Shown here: positions 1 to 9,056 of the stretch, one piece after another
Layout of the letters: the number at the start of each line of letters is the position of its first letter
How positions within the stretch are numbered: position 1 is the first letter of the stretch
Source of the DNA: Azospirillum fermentarium
GTDB lineage: Bacteria > Pseudomonadota > Alphaproteobacteria > Azospirillales > Azospirillaceae
Assembly (NCBI RefSeq): GCF_025961205.1
Contig: NZ_JAOQNH010000001.1
Coordinates: forward strand, 372,001 to 436,000
DNA length: 64,000 nt
Reading direction: 5' to 3'
Notes under the pieces: generated by a model
Databases searched by the model: none
What the model saw: the letters and a program-made list of their open reading frames with translations, nothing else
Told to the model about the DNA's origin: nothing
Made by a program: the position numbers and the translations under genes

Positions 1-794
1 CGCGGCCACGACGGCGCTTCCACGTTGCCGGTGACCGTGCTGTCCTTGCCGTTCAGCCGGCCCATGTGCCCCTCGACCATGGGGCGCATCCAGATTTCCT
101 CGCCGGTGTCGGGATCGCGGGCGAACAGGCGGCCCACCACGCCGAACTCGTCACCCGAGGAGCCGTGGATCAGCAGCACCTTGCCGGTCTTCTGGTCCTT
201 CACGATGGTGGGGGCGCCGGTCATGGTGTAGCCGGCCTTGTGCTCGGCGAACTTCTTGCGCCAGACCACCTTGCCGGTGTCCTTGTTCAGCGCGACGATG
301 GACGCGTCCAGCGTGCCGAGGAACACCTTGTCGCCATAGATCGCCGCACCGCGGTTCACCACGTCGCAGCAGGGGCGGATGTCGTCGGGCAGGCGGTGGG
401 TGTAGGACCACAGCTTGCGTCCGGTCTTCGCGTCCACGGCGAACAGGCGCGAATAGGACGCGGTGATGTAGATCACCCCGTCATGCACCAGCGCCTGGGT
501 TTCCTGGCCGCGCTGCTTTTCGTCGCCGAAGGAGAAGGACCACGCCGGCACCAGCCGCGACACGTTGTCGGCGGAGATCTGCTTCAGCGGGCTGTAGCGC
601 TTGGCGTCCAGCCCCATGCCGTACATCAGCACGTCCTTGGTGGTCTTGGCGTCGTTGGCGATGTCCTCCCACGACACGTTGCCGGCCTGGACGCCCGCCG
701 CCGGCAGGAAGGCCGCCGCGGCGGCGGCAAGCGCCAGCCCGGCAACGGAGCGCCGCAAACGGCGGGGGAAAAGGGTGCTGACGTGGCTTGTCAT
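1..794 (-). CDS. PQQ-dependent alcohol dehydrogenase (quinoprotein), N-terminal part
   Basis: This is the first 264 codons of a periplasmic quinoprotein alcohol dehydrogenase; the rest lies beyond the window edge. The start is the ATG at 794, behind an AGAGGAAA ribosome-binding site. A signal peptide covers about residues 1-37. The reading frame then shows the beta-propeller opening of this family, including the vicinal cysteine pair in [10 protein letters not shown] (Cys142-Cys143), which in the family forms the disulfide ring over PQQ. The last visible stretch, [16 protein letters not shown], resembles the ethanol dehydrogenases ExaA/PedE. The metal-site residues that separate calcium from lanthanide enzymes are not in the window. 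The family oxidises primary alcohols and passes electrons to a cytochrome c. A two-component pair is transcribed divergently next to it and probably controls it. Confidence 0.93.
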   Translation of the reverse strand, partial: MTSHVSTLFPRRLRRSVAGLALAAAAAAFLPAAGVQAGNVSWEDIANDAKTTKDVLMYGMGLDAKRYSPLKQISADNVSRLVPAWSFSFGDEKQRGQETQALVHDGVIYITASYSRLFAVDAKTGRKLWSYTHRLPDDIRPCCDVVNRGAAIYGDKVFLGTLDASIVALNKDTGKVVWRKKFAEHKAGYTMTGAPTIVKDQKTGKVLLIHGSSGDEFGVVGRLFARDPDTGEEIWMRPMVEGHMGRLNGKDSTVTGNVEAPSWP

Positions 795-1253
795 CGACGT
801 TTCCTCTGTTTTGTCCCGTTCATGCCCCGGTCATGCCACCGGCCAGGGACGCGCGTGCCGTCCGTTCCGCGGGGCCAGAGGCCACGGAACGAGGGAGAAG
901 CCGTGATCGCTGTTGCTGAACGGCCGGCACGCACCGTCCTGATGAAGCCGAAATCATCGGCTTCTCCACACCACCCCTGCATCCACACAATACAGAGGCG
1001 GTGAATGGCCGGTTGTTCACCGCGTCTTTCTTTGACGCCGCCATTCAGCATCAGGAAACGCCGCGCAACAATTGGACGTTGGAAGGATGACAAAGCCTCA
1101 GAGGGGCAACGTTATTCTTCCTGTCCTGGACGGGAAAAAACGGTAGATCCTCTTGCCCGTCCATCCCGCCCGCCGGTCTCCACCGAAGGTTCAATGGCGC
1201 CGGCCCCGGGCCCCCCTTTATGATGAGGCCCGAAACGGGGGGAGACGGGGGAC
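795..1253. other. Intergenic region between PQQ dehydrogenase and sensor kinase
   Basis: This 459-bp stretch holds no convincing gene. It must carry the promoters for the dehydrogenase (leftward) and the two-component pair (rightward). The only clear structure is the inverted repeat at 944-964. I see no convincing -35/-10 pair. Confidence 0.5.
944..964. promoter_or_regulatory. Inverted repeat, candidate operator
   Basis: GAAGCCGA is followed by a 5-bp spacer and TCGGCTTC, giving perfect 8-bp arms. It lies 150 bp upstream of the PQQ dehydrogenase start and could bind the response regulator encoded at 2540-3190. A hairpin role is also possible. No binding consensus is known to me for this regulator. 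Confidence 0.35.
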
Positions 1254-2543
1254 ATGGCCTTGAAATGGCGGGTGGTGGCGCTGTTCGCCCTGTTCACCCT
1301 GCTGTCCATGGCAACCGGCGCGGCGGTGCTGGTGGCGAACGCCCGCGCCGCGGTGCGGGCGGAAATGGACTCGGCCCTGACGCTGGCCCGCGCGGTGGCC
1401 GGGGCCGGGGTGCCGGCCGACGCCCTGGCCGGGCTGGGCCTGCGCCACATCCGCGTGACCGCTCCCGACGGCCCGCCCGCCGCCTTCATGCCCCCGCCCG
1501 CGGGCGAGGAACAGGCGCCGGCATGGTTCGCCGCCCTGATCGGGGTGGAGCCGCAGGAACACCGCCTGCCCACCATGACCCTGACCGCCGAGCCGTGGGA
1601 CGAGATCGCCGAGGTGTGGGAGGATCTGACCAGCCTGGGCCTTGCGGCGGCGGGGCTGTCCGCCGTGCTGCTGGTGCTGGCCGCGTGGGCCGCCGGGCGG
1701 GCGCTGCGCCCGCTGGTCCTGTTCGAACGGGGGCTGGACCGGCTGCGCGCGGGGGATTTCGCCGCCCCGCCCGGCGCCGCGTTCCTGACCGGGGGCGGGG
1801 CGCCGGAACTGGCGCGCATCGGCGGGCGCATCGCCGCCCTGGCCGACAGCCTGCGCCGGGCCGACGCCGAGAACCGCCGCCTCGGCCGCCAGCTCGTGCA
1901 GGTGCAGGATCGCGAACGGCGGGAGCTGGCCCGCGAGATCCATGACGAGCTGGGCGCCACCCTGTTCAGCCTGAAGATCGACATCACCGCCCTGCGCACC
2001 GCGGCCTCGACGCCGGAGGCGGCGGAACGGGCACGATCCGCCCTGGCCGCGGTGGAGGAGCTGCACCGGCTGAGCCGCCGCATCCTGACCCGCCTGCGCC
2101 CCGAGGTGCTGGATCACCTGCCGCTCAGCGAGGTGCTGCGGGAGATGGTGGCGGCGGAACAGCGCCGCCAGCCGGCCGTCGCCTGGGACTTCACCGCCGA
2201 AGGCGACATCGACGGGCTGGAGGAGCCGGCCCGCCTGACCGTCTACCGCCTGATCCAGGAGGGGATGACCAACGCGCTGCGCCACGCCGCCCCCTCGCGC
2301 ATCGCCGTCGGCATCCGCCGCCGCGAGCCGGAGGGGGTGGAGGTCACCGTCCGCGACGACGGGACCGGCGTGGAAACGGACAAGGAAAAGGGTGCGGGAT
2401 TGGGGCTGTCGGGCATGGCCGAGCGGGTGCACGCGCTGGGCGGGCGCCTGACCGTGGCGGACGAACCCGGCGGCGGCACCGGGCTGCGCGCCATCATTCC
2501 GGTTTCCCCCGCCGCACCGGAACGGCTATCCTGCGCATCATGA
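1254..2543 (+). CDS. Membrane sensor histidine kinase, NarX/UhpB (HisKA_3) type
   Basis: The 429-residue protein has a transmembrane helix at about residues 8-28, a short periplasmic part of about 90 residues, a second helix near 125-150, a HAMP-like linker, a HisKA_3 dimerisation domain and a C-terminal ATPase domain. The phosphorylated histidine is in REIHDELG (His230); the ATP-binding motifs are LIQEGMTNALRHA and DDGTG. The start ATG at 1254 follows a GGGGAGA ribosome-binding site. Its stop overlaps the start of the response regulator by 4 bp, so the two are co-translated. Kinases of this class often control PQQ alcohol dehydrogenases (ExaDE, MxaXY); control of the divergent dehydrogenase is inference. 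Confidence 0.9.
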   Translation: MALKWRVVALFALFTLLSMATGAAVLVANARAAVRAEMDSALTLARAVAGAGVPADALAGLGLRHIRVTAPDGPPAAFMPPPAGEEQAPAWFAALIGVEPQEHRLPTMTLTAEPWDEIAEVWEDLTSLGLAAAGLSAVLLVLAAWAAGRALRPLVLFERGLDRLRAGDFAAPPGAAFLTGGGAPELARIGGRIAALADSLRRADAENRRLGRQLVQVQDRERRELAREIHDELGATLFSLKIDITALRTAASTPEAAERARSALAAVEELHRLSRRILTRLRPEVLDHLPLSEVLREMVAAEQRRQPAVAWDFTAEGDIDGLEEPARLTVYRLIQEGMTNALRHAAPSRIAVGIRRREPEGVEVTVRDDGTGVETDKEKGAGLGLSGMAERVHALGGRLTVADEPGGGTGLRAIIPVSPAAPERLSCAS

Positions 2544-3190
2544 ACGCCGCCGCCATCGCCGATACCGCCACCCGTACCGTCCTTCTGGTGGACGACCACC
2601 CCATCGTCCGCGACGGCTGCCGGCGGCTGCTGGCCGGCTCCTTCCGCGTGCTGGAGGCCGAGTCGGCGGAAACGGCCCTGGACCTCTACACCGCCGGACG
2701 GCCCGACGTGGTGATCCTCGACCTCAACCTGCCCGGCATGGGCGGGCTGGAGGCGGTGCGGCGCCTGCGCGACGGCGACCCCGGCGCGCGGATCCTGATC
2801 TTCAGCATGTACGACGACCCGCTGTTCGCCGCCCGCGCGCTGCAGGCCGGCGCCAAGGGCTACATCACCAAGAACGACGCGCCCGAGGCGCTGATGACCG
2901 CCATCGGCACGGTGCTGGACGGGGGCGTCTATCTCAACCACACCATGGCGCGGGAACTGGCGGTGATGAGCTACGCGCCCCGCGGCAACCCGCTGCAGAC
3001 CCTGACCCCGCGGGAGCTGGAGATCCTGACCCTGCTGGGCCGCGGGCTGGCCATGGCCGACATCGCCCAGTCGCTGGGCATCAGCCACAAGACGGTCTAC
3101 AACCTCTGCACCCAGATCAAGGACAAGCTGGGGGCCAAGAGCACGCGGGATCTCATCCGCATCTCCATTGAGCACCATCTGCCGGGGTGA
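2540..3190 (+). CDS. NarL/LuxR-family response regulator
   Basis: The 216-residue protein has an N-terminal receiver domain with the acidic pair Asp18/Asp19, phosphoacceptor Asp61 in VILDLNLPG and conserved Lys111 in KGYITKND. A LuxR-type helix-turn-helix follows at about 150-212, starting LTPRELEILTLLGRG. It overlaps the upstream kinase gene by 4 bp and is its cognate partner. Regulators of this form (AgmR/ExaE, MxaB) activate quinoprotein alcohol dehydrogenase genes, which fits the divergent gene at 1-794. The exact target is not shown by the sequence. Confidence 0.93.
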   Translation: MNAAAIADTATRTVLLVDDHPIVRDGCRRLLAGSFRVLEAESAETALDLYTAGRPDVVILDLNLPGMGGLEAVRRLRDGDPGARILIFSMYDDPLFAARALQAGAKGYITKNDAPEALMTAIGTVLDGGVYLNHTMARELAVMSYAPRGNPLQTLTPRELEILTLLGRGLAMADIAQSLGISHKTVYNLCTQIKDKLGAKSTRDLIRISIEHHLPG

Positions 3191-3203
3191 GGGAGAAAGG
3201 GGC

Positions 3204-3740
3204 TCAATCGACCTTTTCGTTGGGATAGGCGCCCCAGAATTCGCTCTGGGCCAGCCAGCCGCGGTATCCCTGGATGTCCACCTGGCACCAGCCGTTCAGG
3301 CATTTCTTCAGCGCCCCGATCACGCCGGGCTTGGCGCGGGCCACGACGGCGGAGGCTTGCGACGGTTCCTCGCGCAGGGTGCGCACCTCGCCGGTGATCA
3401 CCGCGCCGCGGCGGCCCGACAGCATGCTCTGGTGGACCCAGCCCTCGCTGCCCTCCCAGTCGCGGATGCGGCGCCAGGTGTCGAACTCCTGGGTGATCTC
3501 CACCGGCATGTCCTTGCGGGTGAACACCCATTCGATGGGATAGCGCGAGCCGGGGCCGGTGCGCACGTTCACCTCGTTGGAGCGCAAGGTGACGAAGCGC
3601 GGCACCGGCAGGCCCGAGGTCTTGGGCCCCACCCCTTCGTTCGCCAGCGCCACCGGGGCCGGAACCGCCGCGGCGACGATCAGCCCCAGCAACAGGGCCA
3701 GCACCGGCGAAACGGGCAAAGAGCGCGGCAGGGGCGGCAT
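3204..3740 (-). CDS. Exported SH3-domain protein
   Basis: The 178-residue protein starts at the ATG at 3740, behind a GAGGACC ribosome-binding site. A hydrophobic signal peptide covers residues 1-34 (cleavage near ALANEG). The mature part carries two bacterial SH3-like modules. The first runs from FVTLRSNEVNVRTGPG to the conserved EGWVHQSML; the second ends in GYRGWLAQSEFWG. Proteins of this type act in the periplasm and are thought to bind peptidoglycan or protein partners; no enzymatic motif is visible. A good promoter precedes it at 3798-3827. It converges with the two-component operon, with 13 bp between stop codons. Confidence 0.85.
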   Translation of the reverse strand: MPPLPRSLPVSPVLALLLGLIVAAAVPAPVALANEGVGPKTSGLPVPRFVTLRSNEVNVRTGPGSRYPIEWVFTRKDMPVEITQEFDTWRRIRDWEGSEGWVHQSMLSGRRGAVITGEVRTLREEPSQASAVVARAKPGVIGALKKCLNGWCQVDIQGYRGWLAQSEFWGAYPNEKVD

Positions 3741-3797
3741 CGGCGGTCCTCGTGTCCGGGGGAAACGGTATCCGGTTTGCAGGGGTGCGTCCGCGGC

Positions 3798-3827
3798 ACT
3801 ATAGTAAGCCCCCCTTACCCCCGGCAA
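3798..3827 (-). promoter_or_regulatory. Sigma-70-type promoter for the SH3 protein
   Basis: Read on the minus strand, TTGCCG is followed after 18 bp by TATAGT. The predicted transcript starts near 3790 and gives a leader of about 50 nt before the ATG at 3740. The -10 element sits in the palindrome ACTATAGT. Confidence 0.5.
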
Positions 3828-3944
3828 CCCTGGACAGCCGGGCTGATGATTGGTATGGCAAAATCCATGCGGACCGGGGCCGGGGGAACGATCGCCCGGT
3901 GTCGTGACAGACGCCCCGGTATTGAGACAGGGAGCAGGCGCTCG

Positions 3945-4934
3945 ATGCCCGACAAGAAGAAGCCGCTGGTGGTGGTCACGCGCAAGCTGCCGGACCCGAT
4001 CGAAACCCGGATGATGGAGCTGTTCGACACCCGGCTGAACGCCGACGACACGCCCATGTCCCATGACGAGCTGGTGGAGGCCGTGGCCACCGCCGACGTC
4101 CTGGTCCCCACCGTCACCGACCGCATCGACCGCGGCGTGATCGACGCGGCGGGGCCGCGGCTGAAGCTGATCGCCTCGTTCGGCACCGGGGTCGATCACA
4201 TCGACCACAAGGCGGCGCGCGAACGCGGCATCACCGTCACCAACACCCCCGGCGTCCTGACCGAGGACACCGCCGACATGACCATGGCCCTGATCCTGGC
4301 CGTGGCCCGCCGCCTGACCGAGGGCGAACGGCTGGTGCGGTCCGGCGAATGGAAGGGCTGGGGCCCCACCACCATGCTGGGCGCCCGGCTGTCGGGCAAA
4401 CGGCTGGGCATCCTGGGCATGGGCCGCATCGGCTCCGCACTGGCCCGCCGCGCCCGCGCGTTCGGCATGTCGATCCACTACCACAACCGCCGCCGCGTGC
4501 ATCCCGACCTGGAAAACGAGCTGGAAGCCACGTACTGGGAAAGCCTGGACCAGATGCTGGCCCGCATGGACGTGGTGTCCATCAACTGTCCCCACACCCC
4601 GGCCACCTTCCACCTGCTGTCGGAACGGCGGCTGAAGCTGATGCGCCCGTCGTGCTTCATCGTCAACACCGCCCGCGGCGAGGTGATCGACGAGGGCGCG
4701 CTGACCCGCCTGCTGATCCAGGGCAACATCGGCGGTGCCGGGCTGGACGTGTTCGAGCACGAACCGGCGGTCAACCCGAAGCTTCTGAAGCTGGACAACG
4801 TGGTGCTGCTGCCACACATGGGATCGGCCACCATGGAGGGCCGCATCGACATGGGCGAGAAGGTCATCATCAACATCAAGACCTTCGTGGACGGCCACGC
4901 CCCGCCCGACCGCGTGATCGAAACCCTGCTCTGA
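3945..4934 (+). CDS. D-2-hydroxyacid dehydrogenase (glyoxylate/hydroxypyruvate reductase type)
   Basis: The 329-residue protein belongs to the NAD(P)-dependent D-isomer-specific 2-hydroxyacid dehydrogenases. The nucleotide-binding loop is GILGMGRIGSALARR. The catalytic Arg is in GTGVDHIDHKA or the following region, and the Glu/His pair is in the C-terminal part ending LPHMGSAT. NTARGEVIDEGAL and NTPGVLTEDTAD are family signatures. The start ATG at 3945 follows a GGGAGCAGG ribosome-binding site. The motifs fit a glyoxylate or hydroxypyruvate reductase better than phosphoglycerate dehydrogenase, because the ACT domain is absent. Substrate choice cannot be read from sequence. A GC-rich hairpin follows the stop. 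Confidence 0.88.
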   Translation: MPDKKKPLVVVTRKLPDPIETRMMELFDTRLNADDTPMSHDELVEAVATADVLVPTVTDRIDRGVIDAAGPRLKLIASFGTGVDHIDHKAARERGITVTNTPGVLTEDTADMTMALILAVARRLTEGERLVRSGEWKGWGPTTMLGARLSGKRLGILGMGRIGSALARRARAFGMSIHYHNRRRVHPDLENELEATYWESLDQMLARMDVVSINCPHTPATFHLLSERRLKLMRPSCFIVNTARGEVIDEGALTRLLIQGNIGGAGLDVFEHEPAVNPKLLKLDNVVLLPHMGSATMEGRIDMGEKVIINIKTFVDGHAPPDRVIETLL

Positions 4935-4945
4935 TCCAGAACGTG

Positions 4946-4970
4946 TCAGGGGGCGGGGGCGGCCCCCTGA
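4946..4970 (+). terminator. Hairpin after the hydroxyacid dehydrogenase
   Basis: TCAGGGGGC and GCCCCCTGA form a perfect 9-bp stem around a 7-nt loop, 11 bp after the stop codon. There is no T-run, so it may stop transcription weakly or only protect the mRNA. Confidence 0.5.
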
Positions 4971-5189
4971 CGCGCTCCGGCCGTTCCGGAGACCGTGTGA
5001 TGGCCGATGTCCGCCCCCTCAGAACCGAAAGCTTCGGGACTCGCCATCGGCACCGGGCACCCGCCCCTAACCCGGATGCGGCATAGGGTCTTCCCCCCGC
5101 GCGCTTGACCGGTTCGGGGACCGGGCGCAGACTCCACAGGACATAAAGGATCGGATCTCAAGGACGCTCACGCGGCGGGGAGGTAACCC

Positions 5190-5858
5190 ATGGCCCACAA
5201 CGAGCTTCAGGCGATCATGTCCATTCTCACCACCGAGGATCGCCACCACGGCACCGCCGCCGGGCCGCCGCCCGTGGTCACCGTGTCCCGCGATCACGGG
5301 GCCGGCGGCGAGGCCATCGCCGCCGCCCTGGCCGAACGGCTGGGGGTGCGCTGCTACGACCGCGATATTCTGGACCGGGTGGTGGCGTCGGCCACCAGCG
5401 ACCCGGCGCTGATGCGCGTGCTGGACGAACGCGCCCCCGAACACAGCGGCATGTTCCTCTACACCACCCTGTTGGGACGGGACGACCCGGTGCCGGAATA
5501 CCAGCGCCTGCTGACACGGGTCATCCACGGCATCGCCGCCCACGGCGGGGTGATCCTGGGGCGGGGGGCGCATCTGCTGCTGCGCGGCGAGGCTGCCTTC
5601 CGCGTGTGCATCGTCGGGAGCGAGGGCGCCTGCGCCCGCCGTCTGGCCGGCGGCAACGAGGCCGCGGCGACGGCCCTGCGGGACGAGGTGCGGGCGGTGA
5701 ACGCGCGGCGCACCGCCTATCTGCGCGACCTGTTCAAGGTCGAGCGGGACGACCCCCGCCATTACGACCTGACGCTCAACACCGACCGGGCCGGCGATCC
5801 GGCCACCGTGGCGGCGGTGATCGACGCGGCGCGCACGGCGATGCCGCACAAAGCCTGA
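5190..5858 (+). CDS. Cytidylate kinase-like family protein
   Basis: The 222-residue protein matches the cytidylate-kinase-like family (distinct from Cmk). It begins its fold with VVTVSRDHGAGGEAIAAAL, a variant phosphate-binding loop in which the usual GSGKS is replaced by HGAGGE, followed by RCYDRDILDRV. Later motifs are VILGRGAHLLL and an Arg-rich lid with ARRTAYLRDLFKVE. It probably phosphorylates a nucleotide or small molecule, but the substrate is unknown. An AGGTAACCC ribosome-binding site precedes the ATG at 5190. It stands alone, convergent with amtB. Confidence 0.8.
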   Translation: MAHNELQAIMSILTTEDRHHGTAAGPPPVVTVSRDHGAGGEAIAAALAERLGVRCYDRDILDRVVASATSDPALMRVLDERAPEHSGMFLYTTLLGRDDPVPEYQRLLTRVIHGIAAHGGVILGRGAHLLLRGEAAFRVCIVGSEGACARRLAGGNEAAATALRDEVRAVNARRTAYLRDLFKVERDDPRHYDLTLNTDRAGDPATVAAVIDAARTAMPHKA

Positions 5859-5882
5859 AAAAACACCGGACCCAAACGGCAA

Positions 5883-5911
5883 CCGCCGCCGTGGATGTCC
5901 CACGGCGGCGG
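5883..5911. terminator. Bidirectional terminator hairpin
   Basis: CCGCCGCCGTGG and CCACGGCGGCGG form a perfect 12-bp stem around a 5-nt loop. It lies between two convergent genes (the kinase-like gene and amtB) and can serve both. A short A-run lies on the left, giving U residues for the leftward transcript. Confidence 0.65.
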
Positions 5912-5941
5912 CGGCCGGCAACCGAAAGGGAAGCGTCGATC

Positions 5942-7264
5942 TTAGTGGATGGTTTCGCCGTGCAGGGCGAGATCCAGGCCGTCGCGTTCCACGTCCTCAT
6001 CCACACGCAGGCCGATCACCAGATCGATCACCTTCAGGATGATGGCCGAGCCCACGGCGGAATAGACCAGGGTGGCGACGATGCCATAGATCTGGGTGAT
6101 GACCTGGCCGGCGTTGCCTTCCAGCAGACCGGCGGTGCCGCCGATGGACTGCTGGGCGAAGACACCGGTCAGAACGGCGCCGATGATGCCGCCCACGCCG
6201 TGCACGCCGAAGGCGTCCAGGCTGTCGTCATAGCCCAGCATCTTCTTGAGCGACGTGGCCGACCAGAAGCAGAACACGCCGGCGACCAGACCGATGACCA
6301 GCGCACCCATGGGGCCGACGAAGCCCGACGCCGGGGTGATGGCGACCAGACCAGCGACCGCGCCGGAGATGATGCCCAGGACCGAGGGCTTGCCCTTGAC
6401 GATCCATTCGGCGAACAGCCAGCCCATGGCGGCGGTGGCGGAGGCGATCTGGGTGACCAGCATGGCCATGCCCGCACGGCCGTCGGCGGCGAGCGCCGAA
6501 CCGGCGTTGAAGCCGAACCAGCCAACCCACAGCATCGAGGCGCCGATCAGCGACAGCACCAGATTGTGCGGGGCGAAGTTCTCGTTGGGATAGCCCTTGC
6601 GCTTGCCCAGGATCAGGGCCGCGACCAGACCGGCCACACCGGCGTTGATGTGCACCACGGTGCCGCCGGCATAGTCCAGCACGCCGTCACCGGCCAGATA
6701 GCCGCCCGGACCCCAGACCCAGTGGGTGATCGGGGCATAGATCACGACCGACCAGATGCCCATGAACACCAGCATGGCCGAGAACTTCATACGGTCGGCG
6801 AAGGCACCGGTGATCAGCGCCGGGGTGATGATGGCGAACGTCATCTGGAAGGTGACGAACACCGTTTCCGGGATGGTGCCCGACAGGCTGTCCTTGCCGA
6901 TGCCGGCCAGGAACGCCTTGGACAGGCCGCCGAAGTACGGGGTGCCTTCGGTGAAGGCGATGCTGTAGCCGACGGCGAACCACAGGATGGTGATCAGGCA
7001 GGTGATGGCGAAGCTCTGCATCACCGTCGCCAGCACGTTCATCTTGCGGACCATGCCGCCGTAGAACAGGGCCAGACCGGGGATGGTCATGAACAGGACC
7101 AGCACCGTGGACACCAGTACCCACGCGGTGTCACCGCTGCTCAGCGCCGGGGCCGCCGGCGCTGCGGCCGCCGCCGCGTCCTGAGCCAGGGCAGCGGCAG
7201 GCAGACCGGCCACGCCCAGAACAGCCGCCGCGGCCGTGGCCGCGCGAAGGGACAGTCGGTTCAT
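5942..7264 (-). CDS. amtB: Ammonium transporter AmtB
   Basis: The 440-residue protein begins with a cleavable signal peptide (to about residue 28), followed by an Ala-rich stretch and then about eleven transmembrane helices. Family signatures include [19 protein letters not shown], the first pore histidine in [15 protein letters not shown] and the second in [18 protein letters not shown]. It conducts ammonium/ammonia across the inner membrane as a trimer and is normally gated by a PII protein. No glnK or glnB gene is adjacent, so it is monocistronic, as described in Azospirillum. A sigma-54 promoter lies about 90 bp upstream of the start, which predicts NtrC-dependent induction under nitrogen limitation. 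Confidence 0.96.
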   Translation of the reverse strand: MNRLSLRAATAAAAVLGVAGLPAAALAQDAAAAAAPAAPALSSGDTAWVLVSTVLVLFMTIPGLALFYGGMVRKMNVLATVMQSFAITCLITILWFAVGYSIAFTEGTPYFGGLSKAFLAGIGKDSLSGTIPETVFVTFQMTFAIITPALITGAFADRMKFSAMLVFMGIWSVVIYAPITHWVWGPGGYLAGDGVLDYAGGTVVHINAGVAGLVAALILGKRKGYPNENFAPHNLVLSLIGASMLWVGWFGFNAGSALAADGRAGMAMLVTQIASATAAMGWLFAEWIVKGKPSVLGIISGAVAGLVAITPASGFVGPMGALVIGLVAGVFCFWSATSLKKMLGYDDSLDAFGVHGVGGIIGAVLTGVFAQQSIGGTAGLLEGNAGQVITQIYGIVATLVYSAVGSAIILKVIDLVIGLRVDEDVERDGLDLALHGETIH

Positions 7265-7352
7265 CGAGGCTCCTCATATCAACAGGTTGCTCCCGCCCCG
7301 GACCCTGCCGGCGGAGGGCCGGGTCGGGCGGGGCCAGTGTCGGTCCCTTCTG

Positions 7353-7369
7353 TAGCAAGAGTGATGCCA
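7353..7369 (-). promoter_or_regulatory. Sigma-54 promoter of amtB
   Basis: On the minus strand TGGCAT-N5-TTGCTA places GG and GC exactly 10 bp apart, as in the -24/-12 consensus TGGCAC-N5-TTGC. The predicted start site is near 7343, about 79 nt before the amtB ATG. No clear NtrC dyad was found by eye upstream. Confidence 0.8.
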
Positions 7370-7453
7370 AAGCTTTTGCCGCGGGAATCGGCACCTCGCC
7401 GAACGGGCTAAGCCTCCGGCAAGAGCCTCAAAGCCGAGTCGTTTTGCTGATTT

Positions 7454-7589
7454 TGCCTATTTTTTGCCCACATTTCGCACCTGCAACAGGATCGCAATCT
7501 GAGGAGATTCAATATCTAAACCCTGTTTCGCCTGACTACGAACGGGTGTGGACCCACCCCGTCCCGGCCATATGGTCAAAAAATAGGCA
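7454..7589. repeat. Widely spaced 13-bp inverted repeat
   Basis: TGCCTATTTTTTG at 7454-7466 has its exact reverse complement at 7577-7589. The arms match 13 of 13 bp and are 110 bp apart. The position between divergent genes would suit a regulator bridging two sites; its role is unknown. Confidence 0.6.
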
Positions 7590-7758
7590 TGCAACCTTCG
7601 GCCTAGGAGGCAGTGCCGCATACGCACAGCGTCCGATGAATACGAATGCCGCCCCATGGCATGGGCGGCGGATTTGTGGCACCGTTCCACCGGAAGGCCC
7701 AAGGATAAGCCCGGCAGCGCACAAGCCGGGTGAACGAACAGGAAGGATCACCCGCCTC

Positions 7759-9051
7759 ATGCTCGATACACGGGATTTGCGGCACGCCCCCCGGCGCGCC
7801 GTCGCTCTGGTTCTGGCCGGCGGCCGTGGCAGCCGGCTGAAGCAGCTCACCGACCGGCGGGCCAAGCCGGCGGTCTATTTCGGCGGCAAGTTCCGCATCA
7901 TCGACTTCGCCCTGTCCAACTGCATCAATTCGGGCTTCCGCCGCATCGGCGTGCTGACACAGTACAAGTCGCACAGCCTGCTGCGCCACCTGCAGCGCGG
8001 CTGGAACTTCTTCCGCGGTGAAGTGAACGAGTTCTGCGACCTTCTGCCCGCCCAGCAGCGCATCAGCGAAACCGCGTGGTACCAGGGCACGGCGGATGCG
8101 GTGTACCAGAACCTGGACATCCTGCGCGGCCACGGGCCGGAATACGTGCTGATCCTGGCCGGCGACCATGTTTACAAGATGGACTACGGCGTCCTGCTGG
8201 AGGATCACATCGCCCGCAAGGCCGACATGACCGTGGCCTGCATGGAAGTGCCGCGGATGGAGGCCACCGGCTTCGGCGTCATGCATGTGGACGGCGAAGG
8301 CCGGGTGATCGACTTCGTGGAAAAGCCCGCCGACCCGCCGTGCGTGCCGGGCAAGCCCGACATGGCGCTGGCCAGCATGGGCATCTACGTCTTCAACGCC
8401 GAGTTCCTCTATGACCAGTTGGAGCGGGATTTCAACGATCCCAATTCCAGCCGCGACTTCGGCAAGGACATCATCCCCTATCTGGTGCCGCGGGCCCGCG
8501 TGATCGCCCACGACTTCGCCCGCTCGTCCATCGCGGACGCGCCGGGGCAGGCGCCCTACTGGCGCGACGTGGGCACCATCGACGCCTATTGGGAGGCCAA
8601 CATCGACCTGACCCGCGTCACCCCGTCGCTGAACATGTACAACCGCGACTGGCCCATCTTCACCTATCAGGAACAGCTTCCGCCGGCGAAGTTCGTGTTC
8701 GACGACGATGACCGCCGCGGCATGGCGGTGGACAGCCTGGTGTCGGGGGGCTGCATCATCTCCGGCTCCAGCGTGCGCCGGTCGCTGCTGTTCTCGTCGG
8801 TGCGGGTCAATTCCTACGCCGAGCTCAGCGAATGCGTGGTGCTGCCCGAATGCGACATCGGGCGCCACGCCCGGCTGACCCGCGTGGTGGTGGACCATGG
8901 GGTGGAAATCCCCGAGGGGCTGGTGGTGGGCGAAGACCCCGCGCTGGACGCCCAGCGCTTCTACCGCAGTGAGAACGGCATCTGCCTCATCACCCGCGAC
9001 ATGATCCAGAAGCTCCAGCCGACCGGCGGCACCGCCGGGGAGACCGCCTGA
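7759..9051 (+). CDS. glgC: Glucose-1-phosphate adenylyltransferase (ADP-glucose synthase)
   Basis: The 430-residue enzyme makes ADP-glucose from ATP and glucose-1-phosphate, the committed step of glycogen synthesis. Signatures include [56 protein letters not shown] and FVEKP. The C-terminal third has the left-handed beta-helix repeats typical of the family. The ATG at 7759 was chosen because the family homology begins there and AGGAAGGA lies upstream; longer readings add no conserved sequence. It lies 5 bp upstream of glgA and shares its operon. Confidence 0.96.
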   Translation: MLDTRDLRHAPRRAVALVLAGGRGSRLKQLTDRRAKPAVYFGGKFRIIDFALSNCINSGFRRIGVLTQYKSHSLLRHLQRGWNFFRGEVNEFCDLLPAQQRISETAWYQGTADAVYQNLDILRGHGPEYVLILAGDHVYKMDYGVLLEDHIARKADMTVACMEVPRMEATGFGVMHVDGEGRVIDFVEKPADPPCVPGKPDMALASMGIYVFNAEFLYDQLERDFNDPNSSRDFGKDIIPYLVPRARVIAHDFARSSIADAPGQAPYWRDVGTIDAYWEANIDLTRVTPSLNMYNRDWPIFTYQEQLPPAKFVFDDDDRRGMAVDSLVSGGCIISGSSVRRSLLFSSVRVNSYAELSECVVLPECDIGRHARLTRVVVDHGVEIPEGLVVGEDPALDAQRFYRSENGICLITRDMIQKLQPTGGTAGETA

Positions 9052-9056
9052 CCGCC

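Larger units (their letters stand above)
7265..7758. other. Divergent amtB-glgC regulatory region
   Basis: This 494-bp region contains the amtB sigma-54 promoter and unusually AT-rich DNA around 7440-7520. It also holds a 13-bp perfect inverted repeat with arms 110 bp apart. I see no gene in it. An in-frame extension of glgC upstream of 7759 lacks a good start and is not believed. The glgC promoter could not be placed. Confidence 0.6.

Noticed and set aside
5606..7411. 600-codon plus-strand frame opposite amtB
   Set aside because: The minus strand encodes a clear AmtB; the plus frame is a His/Asp/Gly-rich antisense product.
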